Shown: piece after piece, positions 8,700 through 16,441 of the stretch
How the letters are laid out: each line of letters opens with the position of its first letter
Position numbering within the stretch: the first letter of the stretch is position 1
NCBI RefSeq assembly: GCF_030646165.1
Contig: NZ_JAUTDO010000004.1
Coordinates: 372,001-436,000 of the forward strand
DNA from: Conexibacter sp. CPCC 206217
GTDB taxonomy: Bacteria > Actinomycetota > Thermoleophilia > Solirubrobacterales > Solirubrobacteraceae
Length of the DNA: 64,000 bases
Reading direction: 5' to 3'
The notes under the pieces: model-generated
Databases searched by the model: none
The model's input: the letters and a program-made list of their open reading frames with translations, nothing else
What the model was told of the DNA's origin: nothing
Translations under genes and position numbers: made by a program

Positions 8700-9407
8700 C
8701 TACGCGAACGCGAACGACTCCCTGCGTCGCTCGATCGCCCCTGCGAGCGCATGCAGCGTCCGCCCCGCCGCGACCGCGTGGCCGCGTCGGTTGAGGTGCA
8801 GCATGTCGGCGCTGTAGATCGAGCGGTCGCCGCAGCGCGGGTCGGTCGCGCAGTCGACGACGAGCGCGTCATGACGGCGCGCGACGGCGAACGTGACGAG
8901 CGCGAGCGTCGCCATCCGGTCGCGCAGCCGCGACCCCCACGGCTCCGGCAGCTCGACCGCCTGGCCGATGTCGAACAGCGTGTAGAGGAAGACGTCGGCG
9001 CCGGCCGCGCGCAGCGGCGCGACGAGCGCGTCGAGGTCGCCTTCGAGCACGTCGGGATCGAACGGATCGGTCATCGTGTCGTTGCCGCCCGCGCAGACGG
9101 CCGCGAGATCCGGCGCGAATGCGAGCGCCTGCTGCAGCTGCTGCTCGCGCACCTCGCGCGCGAGCAGCCCGCGGCGGCCGAGGTTCAGGTACGCCAGCTC
9201 GGGCCGGTGGCTGCGCAGCCCGCGCACGACGCGGTCGGACCACGACAGGTCCATGTAGCCGTCGACGCGGTCGCCGATGCCTTCGGCGATGCTGTCGCCG
9301 ATCACCGCGAAGCGCTTCCACGGCATCCCGCGCAGCAGCACGTGCTCCGCGTGCGCGCCGAGCGCGTCGGGGTCGGCCAGCTCGTTGCGATACGGCTCGG
9401 CGCTCAT
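8700..9407 (-). CDS. SGNH/GDSL-type esterase
   Basis: A 235-residue cytoplasmic SGNH hydrolase. Block I is VIGDSIAEG with the nucleophile Ser. Block III is CAGGNDT with the oxyanion Asn. Block V is DMLHLNRRGH with the Asp-x-x-His pair. No signal peptide is seen. Its ATG overlaps the stop of the MFS exporter by 4 bases (ATGA at 9404-9407), so the two are almost surely translated together under the TetR regulator upstream. An esterase coupled to a drug exporter could modify or detoxify the exported compound (deacylation, ester cleavage); this is inference from context. Confidence 0.87.
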   Translation of the reverse strand: MSAEPYRNELADPDALGAHAEHVLLRGMPWKRFAVIGDSIAEGIGDRVDGYMDLSWSDRVVRGLRSHRPELAYLNLGRRGLLAREVREQQLQQALAFAPDLAAVCAGGNDTMTDPFDPDVLEGDLDALVAPLRAAGADVFLYTLFDIGQAVELPEPWGSRLRDRMATLALVTFAVARRHDALVVDCATDPRCGDRSIYSADMLHLNRRGHAVAAGRTLHALAGAIERRRESFAFA

Positions 9408-10918
9408 GCCGTCACCGCCGCTCTCGTCGTGGTGATCGCGGTCGTGGTCGGCGCAACGGGGGCGCCGTCGCCGACCGTCGCGGGCGCGGGCACGGCAATC
9501 GACCGGGCGGCGTCGCCGATGACCGCACCGCTGCCGACCAGGGCCGGCTCGCCCGCGATCGGACCGGCGCGCATCAGCCACAGCGCGCTGACCCCCGCCA
9601 GCAGCGCCGCGCTCGCGCAGATCGCGAAGACGGCGCGGTAGCCGCCGATGCCCGCCTCGTCGCCGGCGAGGATCGTCGCCAGCACCGCCACGCCGAGCGC
9701 GCCGCCGAACTGGCGCGCGGTCATCACGAGGCCGGTGCCGGAGGCGAACTGCGCCGGTGGCAGGGCCCGCGCGGCGGCAGCGGTGAGACCGACCGTTGCG
9801 GCGCCCATCCCGAGCCCGGTGAACAGCCCGAGCGGCAGCCAGAACGTCACGAACTGCGGCGTCTCGCCGATCCCGAGCACCATCCACAGCCCGCCGAGCG
9901 CGAAGATCAGCGCACCGATGGCGACGATCGGCGCCGGCCCGCGGCGCTCGATCGCGCGGCCGGCGACGACCGACCCGACCGCGGCGCTGAACGCGCCCGG
10001 TGTGACCGCGAGGCCCGCCTCGACGATCGAGTAGCCCCAGGCCGACGTCACGAACAGCACGCTCGCGAGCATCCATGCGAACAGCGCGACGCCGTAGAGC
10101 GCGGCGCCGACCGTCGCGGCCGCAAACGCGCGGTTGCGCAGCAGCGCGGTCTCGACCGCCGGCGCCGCGTGCGTGCGCGTGCGCAGCAGCGCGATCGCCA
10201 GCAGCGTCGCGCCAGCCGCGCCGCAGGCCACCGTCCGCGCGTCGATCCATCCCCACTGCCCCGTCTCGGTGACGGCGACGAGCACCAGCACCGCCCCCGC
10301 GGCCAGCAGCAGCGAGCCGAGCAGGTCGGGCAGCTGCCGGGCGCCGAGCTTCAGCGCCGGCAGCACGCGCCACGCGACCAGCAGGACCGCGATCCCGATC
10401 GGGACGTTGATGAGGAAGACGGCGCGCCAGCTGAAGGCGTCGATCAGGACACCGCCGAGCACGGGCCCGGTCGCGGCGGCGATCGACGTGGTCGCGCCCC
10501 ACAGGCCGACGGCGGCGGCGCGCCGCTCGGGTCTGGAGACGGCCAGCACGATCCCGAGCGCCGCCGGGATCATGAATGCGGCGCTGGCGCCCTGCAGCGC
10601 CCGCACGCCGATCAGCACGGGCACGCTCGGCGCGAGCGCGCAGAGCGCCGAGGCGAGCGTGAAGCCGGCGAAGCCGCCGAGGAAGACGGCCTTGCGGCCG
10701 ACGACGTCGGCGAGCCGGCCGGCCGGCGTCAGCAGCGCGGCGAACAGGACGCCGTAGATCGCGACGACCCAGGACAGCGCGACGAGCGAGTCGCCGGGGA
10801 AGTCGCGCTGCAGGTCCGGGAGCGCGACGTTGACGACGGTCACGTCGAGGAACGCGACGAAGGTCGCCGCCGACGCGATCGCGATCGCGGGGCCCGGCCG
10901 CGGAGTCGGTCCAGACAT
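9404..10918 (-). CDS. DHA2 family MFS drug exporter
   Basis: A 504-residue, 14-helix drug/H+ antiporter (EmrB/QacA type). Motifs visible: FLDVTVVNVALP in helix 1, the GRLADVVGRKAVFLGG loop (motif A) and the GPVLGGVLID antiporter motif C in helix 5. The C-terminal tail is Ala/Thr-rich and follows a last helix. A clear ribosome-binding site (AGGAGG, 9 bases before ATG) decides the start. The promoter region carries a perfect 12-bp palindrome shared with the tetR gene, so induction by a ligand that releases TetR is expected. The SGNH hydrolase is translationally coupled downstream. Confidence 0.92.
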   Translation of the reverse strand: MSGPTPRPGPAIAIASAATFVAFLDVTVVNVALPDLQRDFPGDSLVALSWVVAIYGVLFAALLTPAGRLADVVGRKAVFLGGFAGFTLASALCALAPSVPVLIGVRALQGASAAFMIPAALGIVLAVSRPERRAAAVGLWGATTSIAAATGPVLGGVLIDAFSWRAVFLINVPIGIAVLLVAWRVLPALKLGARQLPDLLGSLLLAAGAVLVLVAVTETGQWGWIDARTVACGAAGATLLAIALLRTRTHAAPAVETALLRNRAFAAATVGAALYGVALFAWMLASVLFVTSAWGYSIVEAGLAVTPGAFSAAVGSVVAGRAIERRGPAPIVAIGALIFALGGLWMVLGIGETPQFVTFWLPLGLFTGLGMGAATVGLTAAAARALPPAQFASGTGLVMTARQFGGALGVAVLATILAGDEAGIGGYRAVFAICASAALLAGVSALWLMRAGPIAGEPALVGSGAVIGDAARSIAVPAPATVGDGAPVAPTTTAITTTRAAVTA

Positions 10919-10981
10919 TTCGAGATGCCTCCTGTGCGTGGAGCGGTACGCGAAGTGGTCGCGAACCCTAGCGCACTTAGA

Positions 10982-10993
10982 GACCGATCGGTC
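10982..10993. promoter_or_regulatory. Candidate TetR operator upstream of the MFS exporter
   Basis: The perfect palindrome GACCGATCGGTC lies 63 bases before the exporter start. On the exporter strand it is followed by TCTAAG. The same palindrome followed by GCTAAG precedes the tetR gene. Two copies in the two control regions of one regulator-transporter locus strongly suggest its operator. Confidence 0.8.
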
Positions 10994-11015
10994 GGACCCT
11001 ATTCTTCTTGGCGCA

Positions 11016-11624
11016 TCAGACCGGCGCGGGCGCCCCGAGAATCCGCTCGACCGCCCGCTTCGCGCGTTCCGGCGCTGCCTGGTCGCGCAGCAGCTGCAGC
11101 TGCTGGTCGGCTGCCATCACGACCCCGCGCAGCTCGAAGACGACCTGCTCGGGATCGGTGCCGCGCGGCAGCTCGCCCGCCTCGACCGCTCGCCCGACCT
11201 CGCGCAGCATCGCCGACTCGAACTGGCCGAGCGCCTCCGCGAGCGCGTCGCGGACGGGACCGGGTCGGCCGTCGAACTCGGTCGCCGCCGCCGTCCAGAA
11301 ACAGCCGTTGGGCCACCTCTGCCCGCTGATCAGGTCGATCCAGCGGTGCTCGATCTGCAGCAGCCGCTGCAGTCCCGGCGGCCGCTCGCGCGCGGGCGTC
11401 CAGACCTCGCGACGGAAGAACTCCGACGCCGACTCGATCACCGCGAGCTGCAGCAGTTCCTTCGTTCGGAAGTGGTTGAGCACGCCCGACTTGCTCATCT
11501 CCAGGCTCTCGGCCAGGCGCCCGATCGTGACGCCCTCGAGCCCGTCGGTCGATGCGATCCTCAGCGCGCGGTCGATGATGCGGGTGCGCGTGTCGCGCGC
11601 GTCAGCTGCCGATCTGCGTGCCAT
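11016..11624 (-). CDS. TetR/AcrR family repressor
   Basis: A 202-residue one-domain-plus-ligand-domain regulator. The N-terminal HTH spans about residues 12-60 (RIIDRALRIAS...LAESLEMSKSGVLNHFRTKE), with the conserved FRTKE helix end. The helical C-terminal part (WIDLISGQRWPNGCFWTAAA) resembles the YcdC-like TetR ligand-binding family. It lies upstream of the exporter on the same strand, with a 97-base gap that holds its own copy of the palindrome's partner. Both its promoter and the exporter promoter carry GACCGATCGGTC, so it should repress itself and the exporter/esterase pair. The inducing ligand is unknown. Confidence 0.9.
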   Translation of the reverse strand: MARRSAADARDTRTRIIDRALRIASTDGLEGVTIGRLAESLEMSKSGVLNHFRTKELLQLAVIESASEFFRREVWTPARERPPGLQRLLQIEHRWIDLISGQRWPNGCFWTAAATEFDGRPGPVRDALAEALGQFESAMLREVGRAVEAGELPRGTDPEQVVFELRGVVMAADQQLQLLRDQAAPERAKRAVERILGAPAPV

Positions 11625-11638
11625 CCGCCTAGCTTAGC

Positions 11639-11650
11639 GACCGATCGGTC
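11639..11650. promoter_or_regulatory. Candidate TetR operator upstream of tetR
   Basis: A second perfect GACCGATCGGTC lies 14 bases upstream of the tetR start. It also lies 51 bases upstream of nudC on the other strand, so nudC could be affected. GTGACA just upstream on the tetR strand could be a -35 element overlapping the operator. Confidence 0.8.
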
Positions 11651-11701
11651 TGTCACTGCGCCGGGATCTCCGCGCCCGCGCGCATCTGCGACAGTGAGCG
11701 C

Positions 11702-12631
11702 ATGGCGCTGCCGAACACGTTCAGCGGGTCGGGGCTGGACCGCGCGGGGGCGCGGCGCAGAGATGCCGCGTGGGTGCAGGAGCGGCTGCATCACCGCTCC
11801 AGCCGGACGCTCGCGGTCACGCGCGACGGGATCCTCGTCACCGGCCGTGCCGACGCGCCCGAGCTGGTGCGGCTGCCGCTGGAGCTGGTGCCGGGCGGCG
11901 CGGGCACGACGGTGCTGCTCGGCGTCGAGCAGGACGGCGGCGCGCTGTTCGCCGTCGACGTCGATCACATCCACGCTCACCGGCCGCTGACGCCGGGCGC
12001 CCGCGCGCTGGGGCTGCGCGAGGCCGGCGGGCTGCTGTCGCAGGAGCTGGGCGGGCTCGCCGCGTACGCCTCGGCGCTGCTGGGCTGGCATCGCAGCCAC
12101 CCGCACTGCGCCCGCTGCGGCGCCGTCACCGACGTCGCCGAAGGCGGCCATCTGCGCCGCTGTCCGGTCTGCCACGCCGAGCATCACCCGCGCACCGACC
12201 CGGTCGTGATCATGCTCGTGCTGGACGGCGACCGCGTGCTGCTGGGCCGTCAGCGGTCGTGGCCGCAGGGGCGCTACTCGGCGCTGGCGGGCTTCGTCGA
12301 GACGGCCGAGTCGCTCGAGGAGGCGGTCGCGCGCGAGGTACTGGAGGAGGCGGGCGTCGCGGTGCGCGACGCGCGCTACGTCAGCAGCCAGCCGTGGCCC
12401 TTCCCCAGCTCGCTGATGCTCGGCTTCACCGCCGAGTACGCCGGCGGCGAGCCGGTCGCGCGCGACGGCGAACTGGAGGACGTGCGCTGGTTCACGCGCG
12501 ACGAGGTCACCGCGGCCGCCGCGCTGGGCGCATCCAGCTCATGGGACGCCACGCCCGACAGCACCGGCCTGCTGCTGCCGCCCCCGCTCGCGATCGCGCG
12601 CCGGCTGGTCGACGGCTGGCTGGCGGGCTAG
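11702..12631 (+). CDS. nudC: NAD(+) diphosphatase (NADH pyrophosphatase)
   Basis: A 309-residue NudC. It cleaves NAD(H) to NMN(H) and AMP and may remove NAD caps from RNA. The zinc ribbon is formed by HCARCG and RCPVCH. The Nudix box GFVETAESLEEAVAREVLEE is canonical. The family marker SQPWPFPSS follows it and fixes the assignment to NADH pyrophosphatase rather than a generic Nudix enzyme. The N-terminal domain (about residues 1-120) is the variable dimerisation domain. The start is ATG 11702. It is divergent from tetR and convergent with hemQ, with a hairpin at its 3' end. Confidence 0.95.
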   Translation: MALPNTFSGSGLDRAGARRRDAAWVQERLHHRSSRTLAVTRDGILVTGRADAPELVRLPLELVPGGAGTTVLLGVEQDGGALFAVDVDHIHAHRPLTPGARALGLREAGGLLSQELGGLAAYASALLGWHRSHPHCARCGAVTDVAEGGHLRRCPVCHAEHHPRTDPVVIMLVLDGDRVLLGRQRSWPQGRYSALAGFVETAESLEEAVAREVLEEAGVAVRDARYVSSQPWPFPSSLMLGFTAEYAGGEPVARDGELEDVRWFTRDEVTAAAALGASSSWDATPDSTGLLLPPPLAIARRLVDGWLAG

Positions 12632-12678
12632 GCGCAAGCGCGCCCGCGGCGGCGACCGCCGCCACGACGGCGCACGAC

Positions 12679-12698
12679 GCTGCGGCACCGGCCGCAGC
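12679..12698. terminator. Hairpin between convergent nudC and hemQ
   Basis: A perfect 8-bp stem (GCTGCGGC and GCCGCAGC) with an ACCG loop lies in the 78-base gap. No T-tract follows. A second weaker GGCGG/CCGCC hairpin lies about 20 bases earlier. Confidence 0.5.
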
Positions 12699-12709
12699 GC
12701 GGGATGCCG

Positions 12710-13378
12710 CTACGGCAGATCCGCGACGACGTCCGCGAGCGGCTTCTTGATGCCGGTGAAGAACGGCAGCTCCTCACGCGTGTGCCGGCGTGCCTCGGCA
12801 CCGCGCAGGTGACGCATCAGGTCGACGATCCGCGTGAGGTCGTCGGCCTCGAACGCCAACAGCCATTCGTAGTCGCCGAGCGCGAACGCGCTGACCGTGT
12901 TCGCGCGCACGTCGGGGTATTCGCGGCCCATCATGCCGTGGTCGCGCAGCATGCTCGAGCGCTCGTCGGGCTCGAGCAGGTACCACTCCAGCGAGCGCAC
13001 GAACGGGTACACGCAAACGTACTTGCGCGGCTCCTCCCCGGCGAGGTACGCGGGGATGTGGGACTTCGCGAACTCGGCCTCGCGGTGGACGCCGATGTTC
13101 GTCCAGTGCGCGTCGAGCGAGCGGCCCAGCTCGGTGTGGCGAAACGCGACGACCGCGTCCTGCAGCGCGTCGGCGGTCGGCGCGACCAGCCACAGCAGCA
13201 GGTCCGCCTCGGCGCGGAAGCCCTGCAGCGAGTAGCTGCCGCGGACGGTCGCGTCGCCGGTGGCGAGCGCCGCCTCGGCCTCCGCTGCCGCGTCCGCGCG
13301 CCGCTCCTGCGGCAACCGCCGCGCGGCCGGCGCGCTGAAGGCGGCGTAGAGCGTGTAGAGGTTCGGTTCGGTCGTCAC
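12710..13378 (-). CDS. hemQ: Coproheme decarboxylase HemQ (chlorite dismutase family)
   Basis: A 222-residue HemQ. It converts coproheme III to heme b by two oxidative decarboxylations using H2O2, the last step of the coproporphyrin-dependent pathway of Gram-positive bacteria. Diagnostic segments are [15 protein letters not shown], which contains the catalytic Tyr region, [12 protein letters not shown], and [13 protein letters not shown]. The likely proximal His lies in [14 protein letters not shown] near the C-terminus. The start is GTG 13378, with GGAG 10 bases upstream. No other heme gene lies nearby, so hemQ stands alone. The length is normal for the actinobacterial form, which lacks extra N-terminal domains. 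Confidence 0.93.
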   Translation of the reverse strand: MTTEPNLYTLYAAFSAPAARRLPQERRADAAAEAEAALATGDATVRGSYSLQGFRAEADLLLWLVAPTADALQDAVVAFRHTELGRSLDAHWTNIGVHREAEFAKSHIPAYLAGEEPRKYVCVYPFVRSLEWYLLEPDERSSMLRDHGMMGREYPDVRANTVSAFALGDYEWLLAFEADDLTRIVDLMRHLRGAEARRHTREELPFFTGIKKPLADVVADLP

Positions 13379-13577
13379 GGAGTCGTCTCCAGAGGTCGCT
13401 GCGGCGGTTGGGCCATCGTAGGCGACCTGCTGGAGAACGGCCGCCGCGAGCGCGCTCCCGCACGCGCTTTGCGGCCGTCTCCCCCGGACGTTCGTGCTGA
13501 CGCCGACGTCGCACCGCGCGCGAGCCTCCTGCTCACGCCGTGCGCTGGTCGGTCGTCCGCGGGCGGCTGCACGATGC

Positions 13578-13607
13578 GCTGCCGCAGGCCACGCGGCCTG
13601 CGGCAGC
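13578..13607 (-). terminator. Strong hairpin after the sigma-coupled membrane gene
   Basis: A perfect 13-bp stem (13578-13590 and 13595-13607, GCTGCCGCAGGCC and its complement) with loop ACGC lies 29 bases past the stop codon of the minus-strand gene that ends at 13637. It is probably the transcription end of the sigma operon. The rest of the 258-base gap up to hemQ shows nothing else recognisable. Confidence 0.65.
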
Positions 13608-13636
13608 CATCGCTCCCGCCGCCCCGGCTTGTCACG

Positions 13637-14377
13637 TCAAGGTCTCGTCATCCCGTCCCATTCGACGCTCTGGAAGGTCGCTGGCAGGTGTGCCGCGAAG
13701 ACGTTGCCGCGCACTGGCAGCTCGACCTCTCTGCCGTCGACCATGTGCACCCGCACGCGTGTGACGCCGTTCGGTGCAACGCCCACGAGCTCGTCCGTCA
13801 CCGCTGAGACCACCTGGCCGCGCGTGATGGCGGTGAGGTCGCCCAGCATGATCTGAGGTCCGAGGTCTCGGGTTTGCGTCACGAGCGCGAGGCGGCCTGT
13901 CCCGGCGGGCACCAACCAAGCCTTCGTCGTGCTCGGGGTCGCGGCCGAGCCAGCGTTCGGCGCGGCCGGATCGATCAGCAGCGACGCATCTGGGAGAAGA
14001 CCGGCCGGAAGCTGTCTGATGACGCCCGGGTCGATCGCGTCCACATCGGTTCGAACACGCGACAGCGTCGAGATGCGACGGACCAGCTCGTTGTTGAAGC
14101 CACTCGCGCCCTGCGGCCGAGGCCCTGTCGTGACGGGCGCCACCTCGTCACGCAGCGAGATGCCCTCCAACACGACGAACGCCCCGCCGCCGAGCGCGGC
14201 GACGGCAGCCAGCACGGGCAACGCCGTCCGCAGCCCCATCGGACGGAGGCGGGGCATCCGCAGACGCCCTCGCCGGCTCGCGGCGCCCTTCGCAGCGGAA
14301 GCTTGCGCGTCCGCCTCGGCGACGCGGGCGAACTCCTGCCGCAGCTCTGCCAGGAACGGAGGCTCGACGGCGCTCAT
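13637..14377 (-). CDS. Membrane-anchored protein coupled to ECF sigma (putative anti-sigma or partner)
   Basis: A 246-residue protein with a basic cytoplasmic N-terminus (about residues 1-46), one transmembrane helix (TALPVLAAVAALGGGAFVVL) and an extracytoplasmic domain of about 180 residues. Its ATG overlaps the sigma stop by 4 bases (ATGA at 14374-14377). A one-helix topology coupled to an ECF sigma suggests an anti-sigma factor, but no zinc HxxxCxxC motif is visible, so this is inference. The C-terminal part (VRVHMVDGREVELPVRGNVF) closely resembles the end of the plus-strand protein at 15609-16316. Together they form a paralogous family. A strong hairpin follows the gene. Confidence 0.75.
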   Translation of the reverse strand: MSAVEPPFLAELRQEFARVAEADAQASAAKGAASRRGRLRMPRLRPMGLRTALPVLAAVAALGGGAFVVLEGISLRDEVAPVTTGPRPQGASGFNNELVRRISTLSRVRTDVDAIDPGVIRQLPAGLLPDASLLIDPAAPNAGSAATPSTTKAWLVPAGTGRLALVTQTRDLGPQIMLGDLTAITRGQVVSAVTDELVGVAPNGVTRVRVHMVDGREVELPVRGNVFAAHLPATFQSVEWDGMTRP

Positions 14378-14964
14378 GTCAGCCTCTCCTTCAAGTTCGG
14401 GATCGCATCGACGGCGTTGACCAGCTGGCGCAGTCCGCGCGAGACACGGGCACGCGCCGTCTGCTCGCTGATCGCGAGCCGCTGCGCGACCTCGGGATAC
14501 GGCAGCTCCTCGACGACGCGCAGGTGGATCGCCGTCTGCTGATCCGGTCGCAGGCGGCTGAACTCCTCCGCGATGATCGAGCGCAGCTCCGACAGGCCCG
14601 CCAGCTGGACGATCCGCTCGTAGTCGGCCTCGACCAGCTGCGGCACGCGGATACCGAGGCGCTCGATCGCCTTGCGCTCGACGATGCCGGTGCGGACGTA
14701 GTGACTCAGCAGGTTGCGGGCGATCCCGTAGATCCACGCCGCCGCCTCCTCGTCGGTCGAGCCGCGAAAGCGCTTGCGGCTGCTGTAGGCCTGCGCGAAC
14801 GTCTCGGCCGTCAGGTCGCGGGCGGCCTCGACGTCGAAGGTGCGGCGCGCGAGGAATGCCAGCAAGCGGGTCGCATGCGCGTCGTAGACGCGCTCGAACG
14901 CCCGCGGATCCGCGATCGATCGTGCGAGGTCGCAGCGCTCGCTGCTGGCCGGCCGGGAACTCAT
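14374..14964 (-). CDS. ECF-type RNA polymerase sigma factor
   Basis: A 196-residue group 4 sigma factor. Region 2 is visible as FERVYDAHATRLLAFLARRT...DLTAETFAQAY, with an aromatic/basic region 2.3-2.4 continuing to WIYGIARNLLSHYVR. Region 4 is AIHLRVVEELPYPEVAQRLA...ARARVSRGLRQL, a helix-turn-helix for the -35 element. The start is ATG 14964; the longer frame adds a non-conserved Arg-rich stretch. It is translationally coupled to the membrane protein downstream and divergent from a secreted small protein, a likely target. A direct-repeat promoter lies in the 210-base gap between them. Confidence 0.9.
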   Translation of the reverse strand: MSSRPASSERCDLARSIADPRAFERVYDAHATRLLAFLARRTFDVEAARDLTAETFAQAYSSRKRFRGSTDEEAAAWIYGIARNLLSHYVRTGIVERKAIERLGIRVPQLVEADYERIVQLAGLSELRSIIAEEFSRLRPDQQTAIHLRVVEELPYPEVAQRLAISEQTARARVSRGLRQLVNAVDAIPNLKERLT

Positions 14965-15058
14965 CGCTCTCTCAGTGCCACGAGCCCCAGATCTTGTGAC
15001 CAAACGGCCGGCGGCGCGCCGGTAGCCGTCGCGCAAACCTCATCATCACTTGTGAAAG

Positions 15059-15102
15059 TCACCGTTACCTACTTGACCTTCACCGTTACACCAGCCTAGG
15101 CT
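15059..15102 (+). promoter_or_regulatory. Promoter with direct repeats upstream of the secreted-protein operon
   Basis: TTGACC (15073-15078) and TAGGCT (15097-15102), separated by 18 bases, fit a housekeeping promoter. TCACCGTTAC occurs twice, at 15059-15068 and 15080-15089, exactly 21 bases apart; one copy abuts the -35 and the other lies in the spacer. ACTTG also precedes each repeat. This looks like a binding site pair on one DNA face. An AGGGGGG ribosome-binding site precedes ATG 15175. Confidence 0.55.
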
Positions 15103-15174
15103 GCCGAGCCGCACCGGGCGCATTTCACTCTCATCAAACATCCGGTGCCGGAACGATCCCACCAGGGGGGTTCA

Positions 15175-15609
15175 ATGCCATACAGCACCTGCAACCGGCG
15201 CAGACGGTGGCGCAACCGTCTGGCGCTCATCGCCGCCTGCGCGGCCTTCCCGCTGCTGGCGGCCGCCGCGCCGTCCAGTGCGACCGTCGAGCTGTTCTGT
15301 CCCGCCGGTGGCGGGACGATCGGGCTCGGCGCCGCCGGGAGAGCCAGCGACGGCTGCACCAACTCGGTCGTCAACTATCTGCTGGAGATCATCTACTACA
15401 ACGCCGGCGGCGTGAGCCACTGCGCGGTCGGCAAGGCGAGCCCCGACCCAGAGGGCAGAAGCAGCAACGTCACGGCGGCGGTCTGCGGCTACGGCCTGGC
15501 TGGCAGCGGCGACGTCCACAGCCTCTCATCGGGCGTGTGGGGCTACGCGCGCGGCACCAACTCGGAGCCGTTCTCCGTGAGCGGCTACTGGGGACAGAAG
15601 CGATACTGA
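15175..15609 (+). CDS. Small secreted cysteine-containing protein, unknown function
   Basis: A 144-residue protein that is not recognised. It has a clear Sec signal peptide: a basic start (CNRRRRWRNR), a hydrophobic core (LALIAACAAFPLLAAAA) and a probable cleavage after SSA near residue 38. The mature part of about 105 residues has four cysteines, which could form two disulfides, and is rich in Gly, Ser and aromatic residues at the end (GYWGQKRY). The ATG at 15175 has a good ribosome-binding site. Its stop overlaps the next start (TGATG), so the two proteins are made together. Both are exported or membrane-anchored, and they face the sigma operon. Confidence 0.75.
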   Translation: MPYSTCNRRRRWRNRLALIAACAAFPLLAAAAPSSATVELFCPAGGGTIGLGAAGRASDGCTNSVVNYLLEIIYYNAGGVSHCAVGKASPDPEGRSSNVTAAVCGYGLAGSGDVHSLSSGVWGYARGTNSEPFSVSGYWGQKRY

Positions 15610-16316
15610 TGCTGCCGTCATCAGATCGCCCCCACCTCACGACCGCGAGCCGTCTGCTCGCGCTCGCCGCGCTGATCGCCGTGATCGCGGCCGCGATCGC
15701 GCTGACCAGCGGTGACACCGCGCAGTCGGCGACCGAGCCGGTCGCGGCGGCTGCCGCCGCAGTCCCTGCCGCCGAGGCGCAGCCGTCCGCGGCTGTCGTC
15801 GCAGAACGGCGCCAGGTCTTCGCGCAGAACTTCGCGCTGTTGCGGACGCGCGCGAGCGGGGACATCCCCGCGACGGCCGGGCTCGATGACGCGCGCATCG
15901 ACCTCGGCGCGGCCCGACGGATCGAGCCGGCCGCGGCGACGCGGCGCGCCAGCGGCGACGACGAGCCCGAAGCGCCCGACGCGACCGTCTGGGTCGTGCC
16001 GCGCTCGGACGGTGCGCAGTGCCTGTTGGCGCAGATGACCGAAGCGGGCCAGGGCTATCTCTGCTCCGCACCCGCCGAGGCGGTGCACGGTTACTTCCTC
16101 ATGACGATGAGCCCGGACGACGGCCACGCCGAGATCTACGGCCTGATGCCCGACGGCGTCGACAGCGTCGACGTCGACCTCGCGGACGGCACGACCGTGA
16201 CGTTGCCCGTGGTCGACAACGCGTACATGGCGAAGTTCGACCAGATGACCACGTCGATCACCTGGGAGGACGCTGACGGCAGCGAGCATTCGCTGGCCGC
16301 ACCCGCCGGCGACTGA
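15609..16316 (+). CDS. Membrane-anchored paralogue of the sigma-coupled protein
   Basis: A 235-residue protein with one N-terminal transmembrane helix or signal anchor (LLALAALIAVIAAAIAL), an Ala/Pro linker and an outside domain. The C-terminal pattern (GLMPDGVDSVDVDLADGTTV, then LPV..N and SITWED) matches the end of the minus-strand gene at 13637-14377 (VAPNG, VRVHMVDG, ELPV, SVEWDG). In both proteins a VWVVP/AWLVP strand precedes that part. No enzymatic motif is visible. The start overlaps the previous stop by one base. Such a copy without its own sigma factor could be a decoy, sensor or structural relative; function unknown. Confidence 0.75.
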   Translation: MLPSSDRPHLTTASRLLALAALIAVIAAAIALTSGDTAQSATEPVAAAAAAVPAAEAQPSAAVVAERRQVFAQNFALLRTRASGDIPATAGLDDARIDLGAARRIEPAAATRRASGDDEPEAPDATVWVVPRSDGAQCLLAQMTEAGQGYLCSAPAEAVHGYFLMTMSPDDGHAEIYGLMPDGVDSVDVDLADGTTVTLPVVDNAYMAKFDQMTTSITWEDADGSEHSLAAPAGD

Positions 16317-16327
16317 CAGACACGCAT

Positions 16328-16355
16328 GGTGTGGGCGGCCGCGGCCGCCCACACC
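16328..16355. terminator. 28-bp perfect palindrome, probable terminator
   Basis: A fully self-complementary 28-base palindrome centred on GGCCGCGGCC lies 11 bases after the stop of the preceding gene. As RNA it would form a stem of about 12 bp. No T-tract follows. It may also be a protein-binding site. Confidence 0.55.
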
Positions 16356-16441
16356 GGCGCGTTCACCAGAAGTTCATCGCTCTCGCAGCGATCTTCGCTT
16401 TCCTTGAGGTTCTCTTGAGGAAGCCGCGCTGAGGTGACTGA

